From Haplomitrium mnioides (taxonomy: Eukaryota; Marchantiophyta; Haplomitriopsida; Calobryales), in assembly GCA_049999725.1 (NCBI GenBank), contig JBNGIS010020593.1, forward strand, positions 1-29,410: a DNA stretch of 29,410 nucleotides, written 5' to 3'. Both the position numbers and the translations under genes were made by a program. Below the pieces are notes generated by a model. It was not told the origin of the DNA and did no database searches. It saw only the letters and a list, made by a program, of their open reading frames with translations. How positions within the stretch are numbered: position 1 is the first letter of the stretch; every line of letters begins with the position of its first letter. Shown piece after piece: positions 20,587-28,917 of this stretch.

Positions 20587-21764
20587 TGGGATATGGATGA
20601 GATGTATGGGGCCATAAAAAGGCTGAGGAGGTTCTATGGTGCAGTAGGCACCATTGATCTAGATGATTTCATCCAAGAGTTTGACACTTGGTATGATCTG
20701 CAAACATTGCGGAATTATGCTCTCTTTACACCTTTCATGGCATAGAAAGGTTTGTTTTAGCACTTGGAAAGGCCACCCATAGATGAATACCATGAATTCA
20801 GGCAGGTTCATTTGATTGAGATTGAAGAGTGGAGACAATATTGGTCATCCAATTATATCTCTATCACCTATGGTGGAAGGGCCAATGCCCATTTACCTAC
20901 AACCCATACAACATCCTCTAGTAGCACTAGCCACAATATTGGTGCTTCAAGGGTAGAAGAGTTTTCAGTACACATGTTCCAATCAATGCAGCAGAGAGTA
21001 GAGGGATTCCTTGTTTAATCTTGTGGTTGAGTTTTTTTAACTTCTCAAGCAGAATTACCAAAGCGTGAGGACAAACAAGCTGAAGAGTCTTCAAGAGTTC
21101 CACCGCAAGACATGAGAGAGCTTTAGGGAAGCTTACACTAGGATGAGAAGGCTTATCAATGTCACAAAGAGAGTGACAAAGGAGAAAGTTGTTCAGTTTT
21201 GATATTCTATCCTTGACAAGAACTTGAGGAGGAGAGTGAGAGATGCCACCCTTCTTAGAGATTCTGATCCCACTCTTGCCATTGTGTTTACACTGTATAG
21301 AGCATAACCTGGTGAATGAGAGAGTAGTTACTACAGGTTTTCATAAGGAAGCGCCAAAATTTGCTTCTCCAGCCATATCTACATCATAGTTTACACCACG
21401 GAAGGGCCAGAAGGATGGAGGACAGTCGTCTTTGCCATCTTATTCAGGTCAACAGTAAGGTTGTTGGACTTATAGTAGAGATCATTTGCAGAGGCTATGT
21501 TTAGAGGCAAAGAAGCCACAAGCAGCGTGTTCCGGAGATGCAAATACAGTTGGCTAGCAACAATGTGGCTATTGTGGAGTCATGGGTCACATCAGTGAGA
21601 GATGTTTTGCGTTTCACCTGGAGTTGCAACGAGAAAGAGCTCGTACATGTGAGCAAGGTAGAGGTGGTCAAGGTGGTCGTGGTAGAGAAGCATCACCAGT
21701 TGGGAGAGTTGGGGTGGGTGCTCTAGCATCTATTATGAATCCTAAGGATGCTAGGATTGCATAG
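20587..21764 (+). pseudogene. Gypsy gag with CCHC zinc knuckle, decayed
   Basis: Packages element RNA. The N-terminal part reads in one frame from 20587: MYGAIKRLRRFYGA, then FDTWYDLQTLRNYALFTPFM, stops at 20743 and 20758 (both TAG), then PPIDEYHEFRQVH and EEWRQYWSSNY, a Retrotrans_gag-like region. After frameshifts near 21020 the capsid continues as SFREAYTRMRRLI and LRRRVRDATLLRDSDP. The nucleocapsid has a complete zinc knuckle, CGYCGVMGHISERC (21564-21605), with intact C-x2-C-x4-H-x4-C spacing, and an RGG-like basic tail. A TAG at 21765 follows the last codon given. Frames are broken several times. Confidence 0.82.
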
Positions 21765-22803
21765 TTGGAACAACAGCTAGTTGCAATGACTACAACATAG
21801 GCAATGCCCAGCTTTGGAGATGAAGCCTCTACTTTATATACAAGTGATGGAGATTTAGCTTGTATCGGATTCATGTGTGGGACAACCCACATTGATGCGT
21901 CTACGACGGTGACCAGAGTAGCAAGCAAGGCTATTGAGCCTATGGGAGCAGCGGTGGAGTTGGATCCTCAAGAGGGGGATGCTCACTAGCACGTAAGACT
22001 TCCACAGTCATTTGACTTGACAGATTTGGTGAGGACTACTTCTATGCATCTTGACTTAGGCTTCTAGAGATTTGGAAAGATCAGTCGAAGTGGAGGTGAG
22101 TGCGTCTTTGGCTATGGAGATAGCCAAGTTAGTGGTGCAAAAACCATTGTTTTTAGCTAGGGATCTGTTGACTGGAGGAGTCACGCCAATTGAAGTGTTC
22201 AAGTTGGCAGCCACATTATGTGGAGAGACTCAAGGTGCTACTTCCAATATGGAAGTGAGACTTGTGAGTAGAGCAGTTGACGCAGGTGCCTCTATGTCTG
22301 GAGCTGAGACATGGCATGTTGTTGAGGCACGGTTGATGGAGTTATCAGCTAGATTAGTATTTGAGAGGACGAGATTTAGACCCAGTGTGGTGTCCATCAA
22401 CAATTGGAGTGGTATCTTTGGACTTGTTGGTCCTTCAAATGTGGTGTACAGGCCAGCCAGAGTATTATTAGACACAAGTGCACAACCATTGATGTTAGGC
22501 AAGTCAACTATACAGGGGTTGGGATTGAGACCCAAAGATGTAGAGATTTTCTTTTTTGCAATCTAGACTTCATTGGGAGAACCTTCACCCATGCAGCACA
22601 TCACATGTGGAGAGATCGAGCATAGAGTGCAAGTTGATCATCCTACAGATAGCTCGTATGTGAGCGTTCAGGCCATACTTACCAAGGTCGAGTCTTATGA
22701 TGTTTTGGTGGGATGTACAATGTTATATTCCATGGGGTTCACTATTGATTTTTGGGATGAGTTAGTGTCTTATTGGCCAAGATGGCGATCTAGTGAGGCA
22801 TGA
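21765..22803 (+). pseudogene. Gypsy gag-pol linker and aspartic protease, decayed
   Basis: The linker has remnants in more than one frame (21804-21989; 22072 onward). The protease core lies in one frame: VLLDTSAQPLMLGKS with catalytic Asp at 22471. The family DTG/DSG is DTS here, the Gly codon being changed to Ser by G to A. A TAG at 22564 is followed in the same frame by ESYDVLVGCTMLYSMGFTIDFW, the hydrophobic C-terminal part of a retropepsin with its usual L-G-x-x-x-L pattern. The frame ends with a TGA at 22801. This protein would have processed Gag-Pol; this copy could not. Confidence 0.75.
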
Positions 22804-23173
22804 TTGAGCAAGTTGCTTGTCAGATTCAGTGGACTAGTAGGGGGTCCACTTTCATAGCCTATAGCATTATCAACATTTTGTAGGGTTATCACCGACTACT
22901 CTGACTTACTAGAGGGGAATGCACATGCAGTCGACATTCCTTCTGTTGAGAAGGTGTTATTCACAAATTGCAAGGCCAACATCATTGTCGTCAGGTGAGG
23001 TGATTCTTGTGAGTGGAAGTAAGAAGAGGTTGTGGCAAATACAAGCGTCCAAGATGGTCGAGGATAATTGGCATGATGCATTTGTGCCATGTCTTGCACT
23101 AGATGGTTCTATCACACTTGGACATGTAGATCTTTCACCATTAGATACTATGCTGATTTCATGGCAGTATTCT
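22804..23173 (+). pseudogene. Linker between gypsy protease and methyltransferase
   Basis: Contains a readable stretch from 22919 (LLRRCYSQIA, then VILVSGSKKRLWQIQASK, then SPLDTMLISWQYSVDGIG) that runs straight into methyltransferase motif I in the same frame. No domain is recognised in the linker itself. Its continuous phase with the methyltransferase suggests one polyprotein. Confidence 0.5.
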
Positions 23174-24144
23174 GTTGATGGTATTGGTTTGTTGGAGTTT
23201 TTTTTTGAGGCATTAGTATAGGATTAGTTGTTGTGATCTAGACAGAGATCCTAACTCGACAGTATTTGCATGTGGAGAAGGGTGAGATTGTCTATAGAAT
23301 CTCCTTGAGGCATGTGGTGCTAATGATTGAGCAATTTCCACAATTGTTTTCAATTAGTGCAGTGCGAGGTTATCTGCATGCATTACTAGCCGATATCTTA
23401 TTGCGGAGGGCGGACCACTTAGCTAGAGTGGGGCTGTTGATTAGTTGATTGTAGGATGGCCATGTCAAGGCCAATTGAGGGTTGGTTTGGGCCAAGGGTT
23501 GTAAGACCCTTGCTAAAAATTGTTTTGGAAGATGCTAAGGATTCTACGTCATCTCCAACTCCATAAGGTACCACTTCCTGCGTATATCTTAGAGAATGTA
23601 CCTATATTGGGAGATAGTTGCTAGCGCCTTGTGGAGAGTTTTTATCATGTGCATTCTTGGATTGGGTCTGCCGCATTGTTGGATGCTACACAAGCAGGAT
23701 CACAAACACACCGACCACGATTGTGGTGGACTAACCTGCTACCTACTGAGGTGCTGAAAAGAGCTTATGGCAGGATTATGAGATCACCAAATGCCATTTG
23801 TGGATGATATTTTGGATGTGGGATGTCACACTCAAAGGGTACTTTATGCTGAACGCCCACCATTGGCGTTAGTCAACGTGGTAGGCCAACTTCGTGGAGC
23901 ATTGCCCACACTAGTGAGTCATCATACGTCTTATGCATTTTGGGCAGGAGGCCTTGGTCTTATTTGGGATGCAACCTTGTAGAAGCTAGTAGAACCCAGT
24001 GCTGATGAGAGAGAGAGGGCAATGGAGTTCTCCACTGGTACCACTACTGTTGCATCTATTGCCAAGATTGAGCAATGCCATGTGCTCGAACAAGCCATGG
24101 ATTTTAATTGTCTTACATGGATTGTGAGTTTGGGGGGTAGATGA
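23174..24144 (+). pseudogene. C5-cytosine DNA methyltransferase domain of the gypsy polyprotein, decayed
   Basis: Would transfer a methyl group from S-adenosylmethionine to cytosine C5 in DNA. About 320 codons between protease and RT, split over three frames. Motif I (cofactor loop) is seen as F-stop-GISIGL from 23203, after a 9-T run that shifts the frame. VRGYLHALLADI follows about 23365. After a one-base loss near 23434, motif IV reads LIVGWPCQG with the catalytic Cys codon intact at 23463. In the same frame come YILENVP (motif VI, 23583-23603) and THRPRLWWTNL (motif VIII-like, 23706-23738). After another shift near 23790: LALVNVVGQLRGALPTLVS (motif IX-like) and LEQAMDFNCLTWIV (motif X-like). 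Motif order and spacing (43 residues from PC to EN) match the family. The FENV-type layout suggests a DNMT3/DRM-like relative, which is inference. Confidence 0.85.
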
Positions 24145-24536
24145 TTAGCGAAGGATGCAATCTTTTAGGATGACCAACTCGTTGGTAGTCAACATGCAGC
24201 CTTCTGGGACAGTCAAGGCTATTGTTGGGGGCGTAGTATAAGGCACTAGAGAGGCTATGTCAAGACTAATCCACACATATGAAGTTGCAGCGAGTCATTT
24301 TTTTGACAATTAGATTTCAACCCAATGGAGTGACAGTTCAGCGGATCACAATTCAGGTTGACTTCACCACATGACATTTCAGCTAGCTAGATTTCAACAA
24401 AACCAGATGTGAAGCAAGAAGATCACTTGACTCTTGTGGAAAAGTGGTGCCACTAGTTGGATCGTAGTTGACAAGAGGTCAGAGTGTAGAGGTACATCAG
24501 TTCTTGCGTGGTTATTCACATTGTTTTGCTTTTAGC
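24145..24536 (+). other. Decayed polyprotein between methyltransferase and RT
   Basis: No long open frame. Short fragments near 24370-24530 read like gypsy pre-RT sequence (HCFAFSMKD in the RT frame), but much is too damaged to assign. Confidence 0.4.
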
Positions 24537-25200
24537 ATGAAGGATCTAGAGACCTTGAGAGGACCAGACATCCGGATTGAGTTGGCTAGTGATGCACCTA
24601 TTTTTTGACGTCCATACCGTTATAGTGTGGTGGAGAGAGGGTTGATTCAAACCAAGACACAAGATTTGTTAGAGGTTGGATTGGTGGAGTTGTCATTTGG
24701 AGAATATGCATTTGCTACAGTGATGTCGGTCAAGAAGGATGTGCATAGGAACTACACCAACATGAGGATGTATGGTGATTATTGTCTTATCAATTGGCAA
24801 ACCAAGTATGACAAGTATGCTATGCCTACACCTGAGGAGATCTTTGATGCAGTTAGGCATGCTAAGATCTTTAGCTTATTGGATTTGAGGGCAGGGTACC
24901 ATCAAGTGCTATTGAGGCAAGAAGACAAGGCCAAAACATCATTTTGGGGTATTGATGCACATGACAAGGATCGACTATATTAGTGGTTGTTCTTACCATT
25001 TGGGTTGAAGAGAGCACTAGTTGAATTCCAGAGGGTGATGGACAGAGTTCTTACAGGTTTGGACTTTGTCAAGTGCTATATCGATGATATTCTGGTTTAT
25101 TCTGCACATGTGGATGAGCATCGGAGGCATCTGTAGGTGGTGTTTGACAAGCTCAGGTACCATGGGTTGAAGCTGCATCTAAGAAAGTGCAATTTTTTTC
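24537..25200 (+). pseudogene. Gypsy reverse transcriptase, decayed
   Basis: One frame from 24537 to about 25192, with stops at 24606 (TGA), 24981 and 25134 (TAG). Motifs in order: MKDLETLRGPDIRIEL (pre-RT), VERGLIQTKTQDLLEVGLVE, GDYCLIN, KYAMPTPEEIFD, FSLLDLRAGYHQV (catalytic Asp 24882), WLFLPFGLK, FQRVMDRVL, and CYIDDILVYS with both catalytic Asp codons at 25083 and 25086. This is a standard Ty3/gypsy RVT_1 polymerase order. One extra T in the run at 25193-25199 shifts the frame into the connection domain. Confidence 0.92.
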
Positions 25201-25690
25201 CAAGACCAGATTAAGTATTTGGAACACACTATATATCAAGGAGGATTGGGTGTGCAACAAACTAAGGTGAGTGCTATTGCTGAGATTCCACAATTCACTG
25301 ATGTGAGTAAAGTCAATGCATTTTTGGGATTGGTTGGTTACTACATGAGATATGTGAAAGGTTTCAGCCAAATTGCCAAGCCCTTGACCATGCTCACCAA
25401 GTTGGATCAGAAATGGATTTGGGGTGAAGACCAGGAGAGGGCCTACGAGGAGTTGAAAGGTAGATTGACTTCTGCACCTATTTTTAGGAGACCTTTTGCA
25501 GGGACACTGTATCAACTTCATACAAATTAGAGTAGAGCATGGCTAGGAGCGGTGCTGACCTAGAAGGATGAGAAGGGTGAAGAGTTTGTGGTAGCCTTTG
25601 CGAGTAGATCAAATAAATTGGCTAAGGCTAAGTATTCCTATGAGGAGTTAGGGCATTTTGGGGTGAAGTGCACCTACAAATTATTGCAGA
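25201..25690 (+). pseudogene. Gypsy RT connection and N-terminal RNase H, truncated
   Basis: After the T-run shift: QDQIKYLEHTI, VNAFLGLVGYYMRYVKGFSQIAKPL and WIWGEDQERAYEELKGRL, a typical gypsy connection. RNase H begins as YQLHTN-stop-SRAWLGAVLT: the usual catalytic Asp after HT is Asn, a G-to-A change. ASRSNKLAKAKYSYEELG follows. The rest of RNase H is missing: sequence jumps near 25690-25710 to the integrase zinc-finger end, implying an internal deletion of several hundred bases. Confidence 0.85.
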
Positions 25691-25710
25691 TACAGTATTG
25701 ATAGAGGAGC

Positions 25711-26727
25711 ATGAACATTGATGTGCAGCAGTGGGTTGCCAAGTGTGTGGTGTGTGATCGAGTTTGAGCATCATTTAATGCTCCCACTCCTCAATTGCAG
25801 CCACTACCGATCTTGGGTTTGGGATATCGTTGGAGTTTGGATTTTGTAGGTCTGTTTCCTGTGACTCAGCGGCACAATAGGTTTTTGTTGGTGATGGTAG
25901 AGCATTTCTCCAAGTGGATTGAGTTGGTAGCCTTGCCAGACAAGACCAATGGAGGAGTGGCTGTCACTTTCTTGGACTGAGTTCTTAATCATTTTAGAGC
26001 ACCTACTAAAGTGTTGATAGATTAGGGTACGGAATTTCAAGGTGAGTTTGAAGTTTTGTGTGAGCAAGCTCTCATTGATCATTGTGCTATATCTAGATTT
26101 CATCTTAAGGCAAATGAGTTGGCTAAGTGAGTGGTTCAGACGGTGAAGAGAGCATTGCGCAAGTATGGCTTGTAGATTGGTCACCATAGGGATTGAGATA
26201 TCCAGTTACAGTGGCTTGCAATGGGCTACAAATTTAGTAAGTAAGCATTCTTGGCGTCTTTTTCACCTCATTTTTTGTTATATAAGAGGGAGCCTGATTT
26301 GCGTTCCTTTATTTGGCGTGATATCACCATGGTTGTGGATTTGGATGATCCAGATGTTTAGGTGCAAGTGTGTTTAGATAGAGCCCGGGTGTTTGAGAGA
26401 GTCAAACCCATGGTGTTCAATAATATTGCCATTGCTTAGCATTGTGATACTTTACGATATGCTACCATACGTGGAGGTGGATATCGCACTAGGATTTGGA
26501 GGTTTCATCCTGGCGATTATGTTTATTTGTAGAAAACAGCACCCACGACACTTGATGTTATTGCTTGACGTTGGATTCTGCGAGTACGTGAGGTACTGCC
26601 TTTGGGAGTTTTGTAGCTATAGGGACATGATGGTATGTTTTGGAAGGATCATGTGCACAATTGGGCACCTTGTCACCTTCCAAACATCGATGACACTATG
26701 GACCCCATCAAAGCACAAGTTGCTGGA
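25711..26727 (+). pseudogene. Gypsy integrase, decayed
   Basis: Starts inside the HHCC finger (QQWVAKCVVCDR). One frame with no shift runs on to 26877, broken by 13 stops counted through the PHD region (7 TAG, 5 TGA, 1 TAA). Core residues: first Asp in RWSLDFVG (25840), second Asp in VLID-stop-GTEFQ (26020). The Glu position, just before VVQTVKRALRKYG, is Lys here (26125). The C-terminal part contains DLDDPDV, TLRYATIRGGGYR, RFHPGDYVYL and WILRVREVLP. No chromodomain is seen. A PHD finger follows in the same frame. The missing Glu, the stops and the truncated N-terminus make it inactive. Confidence 0.9.
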
Positions 26728-26877
26728 TGTTTGAAGTGTATGTTATATGGTTCTCCTAAGGGAGCAGCCACTATATTGATTTGTGACAGAGGTTCTAGAG
26801 GATGCCATATATCATACTTGACGCCTTCATTAGTTACTATTCTTGACGGATTATGGTTTTGCCCTCACTATTCATAA
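26728..26877 (+). pseudogene. PHD finger at the C-terminus of gypsy integrase, decayed
   Basis: PHD fingers (C4HC3) bind two zinc ions and usually read histone H3 tails. Eight ligand positions with exact PHD spacing are visible: C (26737), x2, Y (26746), x11, C (26782), x2, G (26791), x4, H (26806), x2, Y (26815), x14, C (26860), x2, Y (26869). Four of eight are original ligands. Three are Cys-to-Tyr (one G-to-A each) and one is Cys-to-Gly. The hallmark W-x-C-P before the last pair is kept (WFCP), as is CD after the third ligand. It is in frame with the integrase and ends at a TAA (26875). No other zinc-finger class fits this spacing as well. Confidence 0.78.
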
Positions 26878-27047
26878 AACAACTAGTTTCCATTGAGTTC
26901 TAGGGTTGGTATAGATGATAGGAGGTGAACGATGGGGCTCCATTGCACCCGGCCTCCTAGTCTTTGCACTAGTAGGTGTATATCAAATTTCTAGGAGATA
27001 GATGGCTAGCTAGTCTTAGAGGACCTGACCACCAACTATGGGGCGAT
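26878..27047 (+). other. Gypsy 3' untranslated region
   Basis: 170 bp between the integrase-PHD stop and the complete LTR. ATGGGGCGA just before 27048 may be a weak polypurine tract. Confidence 0.5.
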
Positions 27048-27443
27048 TGTGAAGTCTCATGCATTGTATGCATATGAGACTCAATTGTTTGTCATTCTTT
27101 GTTGTATGTCTATAGATGTCATGGAATGTGTGTGGACAATGTAGTTGTGTAAGTAATGTGTATGCGCACAACAATTGTCACAATATTCCATTTAGTTTCT
27201 ATTTTTAGACATTTTGAGTTTTTCGTCTTTTCGTGCCTTAGTATATTATATAAGGCCACGTACTCTCATCAAAAGGTTATCTTTGGATGTCAACTGATTG
27301 TATGAACCAAGAGGAAAGCTGAGGTATCGCAGCTCTTAAAGAAGCGTGGATTCCTTGTGAGCAAAGGTGCGCTGGTTCTGATATCGGAAGATCAACACAT
27401 AATTTGGAATTTCTTCAAGAAGGTATCACTCAAAGAAAAGTAT
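27048..27443 (+). repeat. Complete gypsy LTR
   Basis: 396 bp starting TGTGAAGTCTCATGC. Its 3' end, CAAAGAAAAGTAT, lacks the terminal CA seen in the left partial LTR (GTACA at 1121) and joins directly to the TGTGAGG start of the next LTR copy. Loss of a few terminal bases at a tail-to-head LTR junction is typical of end-joined two-LTR circles. A near-palindrome, GTCTCATGCAT...ATATGAGAC, lies at 27054-27080. Confidence 0.82.
27247..27255 (+). promoter_or_regulatory. TATA box of the complete gypsy LTR
   Basis: TATATAAGG, at the position that matches 939-947. Confidence 0.5.
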
Positions 27444-27571
27444 TGTGAGGTCTCATGCATTGTATGCGTATGAGACTCAATTGTTTGTCATTCTCTATTG
27501 TATGTCTGTAGATGTCATAGAATGTGTGTGGAAAATGTAGTTATGTAAGCGATGTATGTGCGTACGACATG
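27444..27571 (+). repeat. 5' part of gypsy LTR (right partial LTR)
   Basis: Starts TGTGAGGTCTCATGC and matches 27048-27175 at about 89%. It stops at GACATG (27571), the exact point where the left partial LTR begins (CATGTCAC at 871). Confidence 0.8.
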
Positions 27572-28546
27572 CACTGATCATGTTGCAAAAAACATTTCCT
27601 AAAAAACAAGATATTGAACAAGATTCAGTTTCTGAATGGTGCAGTTCTCCCAATCCTCAAGGAGTACCTCTCATCCTTTGAAAATGTTTTGCAAAGAAAA
27701 AAACAGTGTTTACAATGATGATTAAGATCTTCAAGACGGTGAATTGTCTTTGATTGCTGGGTTTGCTGAGGGACCGAATCGACCATCATAACTTAAGAAT
27801 TCTTTGTATGGGCCAAAACCCAAACGAGCAAACACCTTACTTGAAAATTCTTTGTGGAAAGTCCATCCTAACGAGAGCTTTGTGAAGAAAAAGCTCGATC
27901 CAATGTCAATTTCTAAATTGAAGAGAATTTCATGTTGTCAAAATAATTGCTTGTCGTTGTACAAGATAGATTTGTTGAAAATTGTGAGAGAAACGTATTT
28001 TCGACATAACATGAAGAATCCAGATATCACATTACAGTAGGGAATACCAAGAAAAGACTCTGATGTTGACAATCTCTTTACTCTATTTGGCAGTACTGTT
28101 GTATGTAAAAGAGCCTTCAAATTAATATTATCAATAGGGAATGATAGAATCCAAAGGATTCAAAATCTCAAAAACGCAAATCCTAGAGACATTTTGGAAA
28201 AAGAGAATTATCTATCAAAGGAGTATTTGTGCGAAGGTGGATGGGCAATTTTTCCCAGTGACACTGCAAGAGAATGCCTACTTACAAAGTTTATAACTTG
28301 CTCGATAACTTTACAAAATGAGAGGTTTGTGAGTACTACACAACTTATTTGAAAGAGAAAGATCCCCATTGTATTATTAGTTTCTCAAGTTTCACAAAAC
28401 ATTGGAGAACTCATTTCCCAAATATAAAAATTCTAAAATGCAATAGATTTGTTGTTTGTGAAACATGCAAAGAAATAAATGATTGCAAGAAAAATTCGTC
28501 TTGGAATCTCACAAAGATAACAAATTTCTTCTTCTTTGAAACCTTT
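27572..28546 (+). pseudogene. Right half of decayed host-locus frame with Cys motifs
   Basis: Continues in the phase expected from 870 when the gypsy element is removed. From about 27700: DLQDGELSLIAGFAEGPN, then LKRISCCQNNCLSLYKID, a TAG at 28038, STVVCKRAFKLILSIGNDRI, then after a shift near 28320 SFSSFTKHWRTHFPNI and KCNRFVVCETCKEIND. The CC-x3-CL, VC-x3-F-x6-G-x3-R-I and RF-x2-C-x2-C motifs recall an uncharacterised eukaryotic, often transposon-like family that I associate from memory with DUF7869. That link is tentative. It may be an old mobile-element gene rather than a host gene. Coding resemblance ends near 28520. Confidence 0.45.
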
Positions 28547-28905
28547 TGTTAATCCATGCTCTTTTTTTTTAGACTGAAAGCTTAGTTCTAGAGATATTAT
28601 GTTATCTCAACTTAGTGCTAAAAGATATTTGTTTTGTTGTTGTAATGCATGTAGTAAGATGATTAGGCTTATAGATCATTAGTCTTCAACCTAAGATTTG
28701 AGTGTAGGATTAGGATTAGGAATAGTGCTAATCGTATGAGATTAGCATATCCTATCCATTGTACTTTGTATTATGATTATTATACATGAGAGAGATGAGC
28801 ATGAAGTGAGAGAAGAGAAGGGGAAGAAGATTGGAGATTTGCTTACATGATTGTTGCCACATTCTTCACATCCTATGCATGAGCTAATGGGCTTGTTTTC
28901 CAACA
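28547..28905 (+). repeat. Possible degenerate LTR of another Copia-like element
   Basis: Ends TTTTCCAACA at 28905, directly followed by TGTTATTAGCAC, which matches 8 of 12 bases of the TGGTATCAGAGC primer site. An R/U5-like stretch (CCATTGTACTTTGT, GATTATTATACATGAGAGAG) precedes it at 28757-28796. The start is uncertain; a TGTTAAT at 28547 is one option. The partner LTR would lie outside the window. Confidence 0.35.
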
Positions 28906-28917
28906 TGTTATTAGCAC
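28906..28917 (+). promoter_or_regulatory. Degenerate primer-binding site (tentative)
   Basis: TGTTATTAGCAC after a CA terminus, resembling the initiator-Met primer site. Confidence 0.3.

Larger units (their letters stand above)
871..27571 (+). mobile_element. Ty3/gypsy retrotransposon with permuted LTRs, heavily invaded
   Basis: Order on the plus strand: partial LTR (871-1121), leader, gag, protease, cytosine methyltransferase, RT, RNase H, integrase, PHD finger, complete LTR (27048-27443), partial LTR (27444-27571). The left partial LTR matches the 3' two-thirds of the complete LTR. The right partial matches its first third. The two partials meet at a shared CATG (871-874 and 27568-27571). 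Together they make one whole LTR, so the element looks like a two-LTR circle opened inside one LTR. The complete and split LTRs differ by about 10%. The leader is expanded by nested LTR-X copies and a Copia element. Coding regions carry many stops, frameshifts and a deletion near 25690, so the copy is inactive. Confidence 0.75.

Noticed and set aside
26560-26727. Chromodomain after the gypsy integrase
   Set aside because: No chromodomain aromatic-cage pattern is visible, and the C-terminal module fits PHD spacing instead.
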